Assembly: GCA_035701665.1 (NCBI GenBank)
Contig: DASSRQ010000199.1
Span: 1-9,431 of the forward strand
Source: DASSRQ01 sp035701665
GTDB taxonomy: Bacteria; Vulcanimicrobiota; Vulcanimicrobiia; Vulcanimicrobiales; Vulcanimicrobiaceae
Length of the DNA: 9,431 nucleotides
Direction of reading: 5' to 3'
The first letter of the stretch is position 1. Every line of letters begins with the position of its first letter. Below the pieces are notes generated by a model. It saw nothing but the letters and a program-made list of their open reading frames with translations, was not told where the DNA came from and searched no databases. Below, piece by piece: positions 1 through 4,970 of the stretch. A program made the position numbers and the translations under genes.

Positions 1-1029
1 GTAAGCGACCATCGCGCGCAGATCGTCTGCAAGCGGATGCCAATCTTCGGTTGCGGTGCCGGTGCTTTTTCCGATGCCGCGTTTGTCGTACCGTAGTACG
101 ACTACGCCCGAATTGGCCAAACTATTTCCGAGTAAAAGGAACGTCGGATCGGACGGCGTTCCGCCATCGCGCGTCCCTGCGCCGCTGCCGTGCACGAAAA
201 CGATCGCCGGCCGGCGCTGCGCTTCGCCGTCCGGCACGGACAGCGTTCCTGCGAGCACCGCACCGCCCGTAGACGGCACGCTGACATCGGTGTCGGTGTA
301 ATGCGCGAACGCCAGCGGCGCGTGCTCGACGGCCTGCACTTCCGCAAGCGGCGTGACTTTCGCGTTATACGCGGTCAAGTGCATCGTCGTGCCGTCGGCC
401 GAGTCGATTTCGTCCGGTATCAGCGAATGCGGATCGTACCAGAACGTCAGCGTGTCGCTGCCGATCTGCGCGGCGGCCGATACGTCGTTCTCTCTTGCCC
501 CTTGCGGGCGCGCCTGCGTGACTTTGACGGTCTTGCCTTGCAGTGTTTGGTTGCCGTTCAAAGCCGCAAATGTGAACGGCGCATCGTTTGCGCGCAGGAT
601 GAACGGCATCATCATGCGATACGCGCCCAGTCCTTCGCCGACGAGCATGAACTTCGTCGCGTCCAGCGCCTTATACGAAAGCGGCACGCCGGAAAATGCG
701 ATCGACGACGGCGTCACCGTGCCCATCAGATCGGTGTTTGCAAGCGGCGAGCGCTGATGCAACTCGTAGTGAGTCGGAAGAAGCGTCGCAGCGTCGTAGC
801 TTTCGCGCACCAACACGGACGCGTTTCCCGGCAGCGCCGTTTGCTCGCCGACGTTTACGACGGTACCTGCGGATTGCACGACGATCGTCGTGTTAATCGC
901 TTTGCCGTTTTTTCCGGAGATCGCATACGTATACGTTCCGTCCGGCGGCCGCGGCGGCGGCGGTTGCGGCGCGGCGGCAAACGTGGCCGTGATGAGAGCG
1001 AAAGCTATGGTGAGAGTTGGAGCGCGCAT
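1..1029 (-). CDS. Secreted alpha/beta hydrolase (partial, C-terminus off left edge)
   Basis: The frame is open from an ATG at 1029 to base 1, giving 343 residues without a stop, so the 3' end lies outside the window. Residues 1-20 look like a signal peptide (Arg near the start, then a hydrophobic Ala/Leu/Ile stretch), followed by a Pro-rich linker, so the protein is probably exported. Residues about 30-235 are an uncharacterised beta-rich N-terminal region. From about 240 a serine-hydrolase alpha/beta fold begins: HGSGAGTRD at 280-288 is the oxyanion-hole loop, and YDKRGIGKSTG at 314-324 is typical of the dienelactone-hydrolase/'alpha/beta hydrolase family' group. The nucleophile elbow and the catalytic Asp and His would lie beyond the edge and cannot be checked. 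The substrate is unknown; an esterase or peptidase is plausible. The ATG shares its A with the last base of the upstream regulator's TAA stop, so the two genes are probably translationally coupled. No clear Shine-Dalgarno sequence is visible before it. Confidence 0.88.
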   Translation of the reverse strand, partial: MRAPTLTIAFALITATFAAAPQPPPPRPPDGTYTYAISGKNGKAINTTIVVQSAGTVVNVGEQTALPGNASVLVRESYDAATLLPTHYELHQRSPLANTDLMGTVTPSSIAFSGVPLSYKALDATKFMLVGEGLGAYRMMMPFILRANDAPFTFAALNGNQTLQGKTVKVTQARPQGARENDVSAAAQIGSDTLTFWYDPHSLIPDEIDSADGTTMHLTAYNAKVTPLAEVQAVEHAPLAFAHYTDTDVSVPSTGGAVLAGTLSVPDGEAQRRPAIVFVHGSGAGTRDGGTPSDPTFLLLGNSLANSGVVVLRYDKRGIGKSTGTATEDWHPLADDLRAMVAY

Positions 1030-1667
1030 TAGATCTGGAACATTTGCGCGAACATATCCAAATACTCTATTCCGCCCTCGACGCTAACCATGCGCTGCCC
1101 GATCGCCTGCGCGGGCGTGACCTCTCGCGCCATCAGCAGGCGCAGCTGCGGCCCCGCCGAGATGATTGCATCGGGCTTTTCTGCCGGCCCGCGGCCGACG
1201 GTCACGGCACCATTGCGAACCTCGGCATGGACGACGATCTCCCCGACATGCACCTCGAACGTTACGTGACGCCGCCCGGCGTTCTTGGGGCGGAACGTCG
1301 TCATGAGCGCGGCTGCAATCGAGTCCTCGGTGACGACCTCGTCCGGGCGCGGATCGCCCAGCCGTTTTGCGCCCCACCGCCCGAGCGTGAGGACGGCGTC
1401 TTCGAGGGCGAGTCCGGCATCGGTCAATGCGTAGACGACTGCGGACGACCGGTCGAGCAGGCGCCGCTCTACAACGCCGGACTCTTCCAGCTCTTTAAGG
1501 CGGGTCGTTAGAATGTTACTGGGGATGCCGGGAAGGCCGCGCTGCAGCTCTCCGAAACGCTTCGGCCCGACCAGCAAATCGCGGATCACGAGCAGTGCCC
1601 ACCGCTCGCCGACCGCTTCGAGGGCGCGTGCGAACCCGCAATATTGTCCGTAAGTGCGCGCCGGCAT
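1029..1667 (-). CDS. HxlR-family transcriptional regulator with C-terminal SCP2-like domain
   Basis: This is a 212-residue protein. Residues about 5-95 form an HxlR-type winged helix-turn-helix: the YGQYCGFARALEAVGERWALL opening (Cys10 included), then GPKRFGEL, LPGIPSNILTTRLKEL as the recognition region, and the wing ending in VVYALT. HxlR proteins usually stop near 110-130 residues. Here about 100 more residues follow, with a beta-rich pattern (VTFEVHVGEIVVHAEVRNG, then an AIGQRMVSVEGG helix-turn) resembling the SCP2 sterol-carrier fold found in some actinobacterial HxlR regulators. I infer that this domain binds a hydrophobic ligand. The gene sits divergently from a VOC operon across a 74-bp region with a perfect inverted repeat, and its stop overlaps the start of a secreted hydrolase. 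It probably autoregulates and controls both sides. The ATG at 1667 fits the family N-terminus. No good ribosome binding site precedes it, but a TAGAAT box lies 6 nt upstream. Confidence 0.9.
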   Translation of the reverse strand: MPARTYGQYCGFARALEAVGERWALLVIRDLLVGPKRFGELQRGLPGIPSNILTTRLKELEESGVVERRLLDRSSAVVYALTDAGLALEDAVLTLGRWGAKRLGDPRPDEVVTEDSIAAALMTTFRPKNAGRRHVTFEVHVGEIVVHAEVRNGAVTVGRGPAEKPDAIISAGPQLRLLMAREVTPAQAIGQRMVSVEGGIEYLDMFAQMFQI

Positions 1668-1673
1668 GGCCTC

Positions 1674-1679
1674 ATTCTA
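1674..1679 (-). promoter_or_regulatory. Candidate -10 box for the HxlR regulator gene
   Basis: On the minus strand the hexamer TAGAAT (5 of 6 matches to TATAAT) occupies 1679-1674 and is followed by 6 bases and then the ATG at 1667. That spacing would start transcription at or next to the A of the start codon, giving a leaderless mRNA. No convincing -35 hexamer lies 16-18 nt upstream, so the promoter may be weak. The assignment is inferred from spacing alone. Confidence 0.45.
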
Positions 1680-1693
1680 TCGTAAACTTTCCC

Positions 1694-1701
1694 TTTTGCA
1701 T
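1694..1701 (+). promoter_or_regulatory. Possible extra operator half-site
   Basis: TTTTGCAT here repeats in direct orientation part of the inverted repeat just to its right (TTTTGCAA at 1712-1719), about 18 bases away. It could be an additional half-site for the HxlR dimer, or a chance repeat in an AT-rich spacer. Confidence 0.25.
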
Positions 1702-1704
1702 ATA

Positions 1705-1721
1705 ACTTGCTTTTTGCAAGT
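1705..1721. promoter_or_regulatory. Perfect inverted repeat, candidate HxlR operator
   Basis: ACTTGC and GCAAGT form a perfect 6+6 inverted repeat around a TTTTT centre, in the only intergenic region between the divergent regulator and VOC genes. Winged-helix dimers of the HxlR/MarR type bind such short palindromes. The repeat overlaps the candidate -35 and spacer of the rightward promoter, so binding would block transcription of the VOC operon. It is about 38 bp from the regulator's own start and could autoregulate it. It is too short and lacks the U-tract position of a terminator. Confidence 0.6.
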
Positions 1722-1735
1722 ACTCGGAGTAGAAT
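1708..1735 (+). promoter_or_regulatory. Candidate promoter for the VOC/dehydratase operon
   Basis: TTGCTT at 1708-1713 (weak -35) and TAGAAT at 1730-1735 (good -10) are separated by 16 bp. The -10 is followed by 6 bases and the ATG at 1742, which predicts a start site at or within a base or two of the ATG. A GGAG at 1726-1729 could serve as a Shine-Dalgarno sequence only if transcription begins further upstream. The -35 lies inside the inverted repeat. Confidence 0.5.
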
Positions 1736-1741
1736 CCGCCA

Positions 1742-2128
1742 ATGAGTAATCCCGTCGTACATTTCGAGATCGTCACGAAGGACGCGCAAGCGTCGCGCGA
1801 GTTTTATCGCAATGCCTTTGGATGGACTATCGAGAGTCCGTATCAAGGTGCGAATATCGCGGACTACACATCGATAAGCACCAACGATTCGCGCGGCATT
1901 GCCGGCGGAATCGGTACGCCGCCGGAAGGTTACGACGGTCACGTGACGTTTTACGTCGGAGTTACCGACGTAACGGCGAAGCTGCGCGAACTGGAGGGCC
2001 TGGGCGCTCAAACGATGATGCCTGCAACGGAACTCCCCGGCTTGGGATTCAGTATCGCACTTTTTAAAGATCCGCAAGGACACACCGTCGGACTCGTTTC
2101 GATTCCGGCAGAAGGCGAGGAAAAGTAA
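1742..2128 (+). CDS. VOC-superfamily (glyoxalase/bleomycin-resistance-like) protein
   Basis: This 128-residue protein has the size and layout of a single glyoxalase/dioxygenase (VOC) unit of two beta-alpha-beta-beta-beta modules. The N-terminal VVHFEIVTKDAQASREFYRNAFGW is the characteristic first strand and helix of the class. HVTFYVGVTDV begins the second module, and LFKDPQGHTVGLVS is the closing DPxGH strand. His7, Glu9 and His115 are in positions where VOC enzymes often bind metal, but the metal set cannot be confirmed. VOC proteins of this type include lyases, dioxygenases and antibiotic-binding proteins, and the substrate is unknown here. It is the first gene of a rightward operon opposite an HxlR regulator and is followed directly by a second VOC gene. 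Confidence 0.85.
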   Translation: MSNPVVHFEIVTKDAQASREFYRNAFGWTIESPYQGANIADYTSISTNDSRGIAGGIGTPPEGYDGHVTFYVGVTDVTAKLRELEGLGAQTMMPATELPGLGFSIALFKDPQGHTVGLVSIPAEGEEK

Positions 2129-2614
2129 ATGGCGGACATCGTCCCACTCTTCTGGTTCGACGATCAAGCCGAAGAAGCGGCGAACTATTACGTTTCGATC
2201 TTCAAGAACTCGAAGGTCGACAACGTCAGCCGCTACGGTGAGTCCGGGCCCGGTCCGAAAGGCGCCGCGATGATGGTCGAATTCACGCTCGGCGGCAAAG
2301 AATACAAAGCGCTCAACGGATTCTCGGGCGAAGACCGGGCGGCAAATGCCGCGTCCGGCATCGCGCTGTTCGCAACGTTCGATTCGCAAGACGAACTCGA
2401 CAGCGTTTGGGACGCCTTGCTGAAAGACGGCGAGCCGCTGCAGTGCGGATGGCTTCGCGACAAATACGGCCACGCGTGGAACATCGTCCCGGAAGGCATC
2501 GGAAACTATGTCGCAGGCGACGACCCGGAAGGCGCGCAGCGTGCGATGCAGGCGATGCTCGGTATGATCAAACTCGACATAAACGAATTGAAACGGGCAT
2601 ACGAGAACGCATGA
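2129..2614 (+). CDS. PhnB-like VOC family protein
   Basis: This 161-residue protein matches the PhnB / '3-demethylubiquinone-9 3-methyltransferase' VOC subfamily. The PLFWFDDQAEEAANYYVSIFKNSKV start, VEFTLGGKEYKALNG, the QCGWLRDKYGHAWNIVP block near residues 106-122 and the C-terminal AMQAMLGMIKLDINELKRAY tail are all hallmarks. The biochemical function of these stand-alone proteins is not established, and the methyltransferase label is historical. The ATG follows the previous TAA with no gap. A GAGG at 2117-2120, 8 nt upstream, is a good ribosome binding site. The 3' end overlaps the next gene by 4 bases (ATGA). PhnB-like proteins are often found beside stress- or xenobiotic-responsive regulators, which suits the HxlR context. 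Confidence 0.88.
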   Translation: MADIVPLFWFDDQAEEAANYYVSIFKNSKVDNVSRYGESGPGPKGAAMMVEFTLGGKEYKALNGFSGEDRAANAASGIALFATFDSQDELDSVWDALLKDGEPLQCGWLRDKYGHAWNIVPEGIGNYVAGDDPEGAQRAMQAMLGMIKLDINELKRAYENA

Positions 2615-3522
2615 CGACTGAGGCGATCGAGCGCACGCACGAGCTTATTGCGTCGTACGTGCGCAAGACGCCGGTTATCGACGTGATGGGTGCTGCGCTC
2701 AAGCTCGAGTTCATGCAGCACGCGGGTTCTTTTAAAACGCGCGGCGCTTTTGCCAACCTGCTCACGCGCTCGATTCCTCCGGCCGGCGTTGTTGCGGCAT
2801 CCGGCGGCAATCACGGAGCGGCCGTTGCGTATGCCGCAAAGACCCTTGGCATTCCGTGCGCGATCTTCGTACCGGTCGTGTCGTCACCCGCCAAAATCGC
2901 GCGTATCGAACGCTACGGTGCGAAACTCGTCGTCGGCGGCGAGCGTTATGCGGATGCATACGAAGCAAGCCTCGAATACGAAAACGCTACCGGAGCCCTC
3001 GGCGTGCACGCATTCGACTCCGAAGAGACGCTGCTCGGTCAAGCAACGCTCGGCAAAGAGTTCGAAGAGCAGGTTCCCGATCTCGACACCGTGCTCGTCG
3101 CGGTCGGCGGCGGCGGTCTCATCGGCGGCGTTGCCATGTGGATGCACGGACGAAAGCGCGTCATCGCGGTCGAACCTGAAGGCGCGCCGACGCTCCATGC
3201 GGCCTTCGAGGCCGGCGAACCGGTCGACGCGCCGGCGGGGAGCATCGCGAACGATTCGCTCGCCCCGCGCCGCGTCGGAAAACTCATGTTTCCGATCGCT
3301 CGCGAATTTGTCGAACGTGTGGTCCTCGTGACCGACGACGATATCCGTGCGGCACGCGCCGCACTCTGGGAAGAAGCGCGCATCGTTGCCGAACCCGGCG
3401 GCTGCGCGGCATTTGCGGCGATCGTTTCCGGCAAATTTGTGCCCGCGCCCGGCGAGCGCGTCGGCGTCGTCGTCAGCGGCGCCAATACGGTCATCGATTG
3501 GCATGAATCTGCCGCTCCCTGA
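2611..3522 (+). CDS. PLP-dependent serine/threonine dehydratase (fold type II)
   Basis: This 303-residue enzyme probably deaminates L-threonine or L-serine to 2-oxobutyrate or pyruvate plus ammonia in the cytosol. The visible active-site pattern is complete: SFKTRGA with the Schiff-base Lys42, SGGNHG at 64-69 contacting the substrate carboxylate, the tetraglycine phosphate-binding loop GGGG at 166-169, and the C-terminal VVSGANT with Ser289 placed to bind the pyridine nitrogen. There is no C-terminal ACT domain, so it is not the isoleucine-feedback form (IlvA) and resembles catabolic or broad-specificity threonine/serine dehydratases. Serine racemase and hydroxyaspartate ammonia-lyase belong to the same family and cannot be excluded. 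The ATG at 2611 overlaps the preceding TGA (ATGA), so translation is probably coupled. A longer in-frame reading upstream merely shadows the PhnB-like gene. Confidence 0.92.
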   Translation: MTTEAIERTHELIASYVRKTPVIDVMGAALKLEFMQHAGSFKTRGAFANLLTRSIPPAGVVAASGGNHGAAVAYAAKTLGIPCAIFVPVVSSPAKIARIERYGAKLVVGGERYADAYEASLEYENATGALGVHAFDSEETLLGQATLGKEFEEQVPDLDTVLVAVGGGGLIGGVAMWMHGRKRVIAVEPEGAPTLHAAFEAGEPVDAPAGSIANDSLAPRRVGKLMFPIAREFVERVVLVTDDDIRAARAALWEEARIVAEPGGCAAFAAIVSGKFVPAPGERVGVVVSGANTVIDWHESAAP

Positions 3523-3523
3523 C

Positions 3524-3528
3524 GGAAG
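3524..3528 (+). promoter_or_regulatory. Ribosome binding site for the GTG-started PAP2-like gene
   Basis: GGAAG sits 9 nt before the GTG at 3538, in the short gap after the dehydratase stop. It supports this non-ATG start, for which no ATG alternative exists upstream in the gap. Confidence 0.55.
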
Positions 3529-3537
3529 CGCAACGGT

Positions 3538-4182
3538 GTGATCGATTTGCACCCGCCGCACCTGACTCCGGTTCCGATCAAAAACCGGCGCGTCTGGCGC
3601 GACGTGGCGAAGATTCTATCCACGATCTTCAACCCGTTCTTAACGGCGTTGGCACTGTTCGTTATCCTCTCGCACGTACGCGCGGCCTCGACGCAAGACT
3701 TCTGGCGCTTGCTGCTCCTGAGCACCGCCTTCACGTCGATACTGCCGATGATCTTCATCTTCTGGCTGTATGCGACCGACCGCATCTCCGATTTGGATAT
3801 GTCGGTGCGCGCCGAACGCGAACGGGTTTTCGGCGCATTCGTCGTTTTTTATCTGCTCGGCACGATCGCGCTTTGGATGACCCATTCGCCGCGCCTGATG
3901 ATCGCAACGATGGCTGGATACACGCTCTCGACGATCGTGGTGCAGTACATCACGCGGTACTGGAAGATCAGCACGCACGCGCTCGGTATCACGGCGCCGC
4001 TCGTCGTGCTGATCCTGCTGTTCGGTGCGCAGCCGCTGCCGTTCGTCGTCCTCATTCCGGCCGTTTGCTGGGCGCGCGTCTATCTCAAGGCGCACACCGT
4101 CATGCAGGTAATCGCCGGCGCCGCGCTCGCGGTAGCCAGCGTCGCGCTCTTCTTCTGGCTCTTTAAAGTCTCGACCGTTTAG
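3538..4182 (+). CDS. PAP2-like integral membrane protein (phosphatase-like)
   Basis: This 214-residue membrane protein has about six hydrophobic segments (near residues 27-46, 57-79, 98-115, 119-138, 147-178 and 188-209). Between them are a KISTH motif at 143-147 and an R-V-Y-L-K-A-H motif at 180-186, which match the PSGH and SR-x5-H blocks of type 2 phosphatidic acid phosphatases. RAERER at 91-96 probably corresponds to the first, Lys/Arg-rich block. The Asp that normally follows the last His by four residues is Gln190 here, as I recall for a divergent PAP2-like subfamily. Lipid phosphate or undecaprenyl pyrophosphate are the likely substrates, if it is active. The start is a GTG 15 nt after the dehydratase stop, with GGAAG at 3524-3528 as its ribosome binding site. 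The TAG stop overlaps the convergent murI stop by four bases. Confidence 0.78.
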   Translation: MIDLHPPHLTPVPIKNRRVWRDVAKILSTIFNPFLTALALFVILSHVRAASTQDFWRLLLLSTAFTSILPMIFIFWLYATDRISDLDMSVRAERERVFGAFVVFYLLGTIALWMTHSPRLMIATMAGYTLSTIVVQYITRYWKISTHALGITAPLVVLILLFGAQPLPFVVLIPAVCWARVYLKAHTVMQVIAGAALAVASVALFFWLFKVSTV

Positions 4183-4970
4183 GCGGGCGCAAACCCGCGC
4201 AGCACGCGTTCGACGGCTAGTTCGAACGCGGCTTGATCGCCGTTGGAAACGCACGTCAGCGATCCCGATCCGGCAGCGATTTCAAGCGACGCAGCCAGTT
4301 CCGCGGCGCGCCGCGCATGCACGAACGCCGGGTCTATGACGAGCGGCGCGGCACCGCTCGCTTCGAAATGATCGAGCAGCAGCGGATAGTGCGTGCATCC
4401 CAGGACGATCGCATCCACGTTGCCCGCGAGCGGCTCGCACGCGGCTGCGACCGCTTCCCGGGCTTCCTCAGTTTGCGTTCGGCCTGCTTCGACGAGCGGC
4501 ACGAGCGCCGGCGCGGCAACTTCGATCACTCGCGCATCCGGAATGCGGCCGACGATGTGACGCGCATACGAACCGCTGCGCGCAGTCGCCGTCGTAGCAA
4601 CGATTCCGATACGCTTTGCGCCGCTTTCCTGAACCGCAATCGCGGCAGATTCGATCAGGTCGAGCACCGGTACGTCGATACGCGGCCAGCCGAATCGGTC
4701 GGCAATCGCGCACGACGTATTGCAGGCCGCTACGATCGCCTGCACGCCGCGTTCGCACAAAAACTCCAGGTTGGCGATCAGCAGTTCGTGCAGATTCGTT
4801 TCGGTGCGTTCGCCATACGGAACGTGCGCTTGATCCGCAAAGAACAGCAGGTCGTGCTGCGGCAGCGCTTCGCGAACGCGGCGCAGGACACTAAGGCCTC
4901 CCAGGCCCGAGTCGAAGATGCCGATCACGTTATTGTCCCGGACCGCTTTGCGCAGGCGCGGGGCCGGCAT
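4179..4970 (-). CDS. murI: Glutamate racemase
   Basis: This enzyme converts L-glutamate to D-glutamate for peptidoglycan stem peptides. From the ATG at 4970 it has 263 residues, the normal length. IGIFDSGLGGLSVL carries Asp20, AACNTSCA carries the first catalytic Cys83, and LGCTHYPLL carries the second, Cys192, so the two-cysteine cofactor-independent racemase site is intact. The start is ambiguous: the ATG at 4970 overlaps the amidase gene by 41 bases. A GTG at 4928, in the same frame, lies 1 nt after the amidase stop with GGGA about 7 nt upstream, and gives a 249-residue protein beginning right at the conserved IGIFDSG strand. It is the last gene of the leftward operon, behind a cell-wall amidase, so D-Glu supply and wall turnover are co-transcribed. 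The stop overlaps the convergent PAP2-like stop. Confidence 0.95.
   Translation of the reverse strand: MPAPRLRKAVRDNNVIGIFDSGLGGLSVLRRVREALPQHDLLFFADQAHVPYGERTETNLHELLIANLEFLCERGVQAIVAACNTSCAIADRFGWPRIDVPVLDLIESAAIAVQESGAKRIGIVATTATARSGSYARHIVGRIPDARVIEVAAPALVPLVEAGRTQTEEAREAVAAACEPLAGNVDAIVLGCTHYPLLLDHFEASGAAPLVIDPAFVHARRAAELAASLEIAAGSGSLTCVSNGDQAAFELAVERVLRGFAPA

Noticed and set aside
190..1032. 280-residue open frame on the plus strand
   Set aside because: It lies opposite the clear hydrolase gene and is Arg-rich and low-complexity, with no family motif. It is a high-GC shadow frame.
1705..1721. Inverted repeat as an intrinsic terminator
   Set aside because: It has a 6-bp stem only, the T-run is in the loop rather than after the stem, and it lies between two outgoing genes where no transcript ends.
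1586..2473. 295-residue open frame on the minus strand
   Set aside because: It runs antisense through two well-supported VOC genes and the divergent promoter region, and its product shows no recognisable domain.
2407..2610. N-terminal extension of the dehydratase
   Set aside because: The added 68 residues are an Arg-rich out-of-frame reading of the PhnB-like gene. Homology begins after the ATG at 2611.
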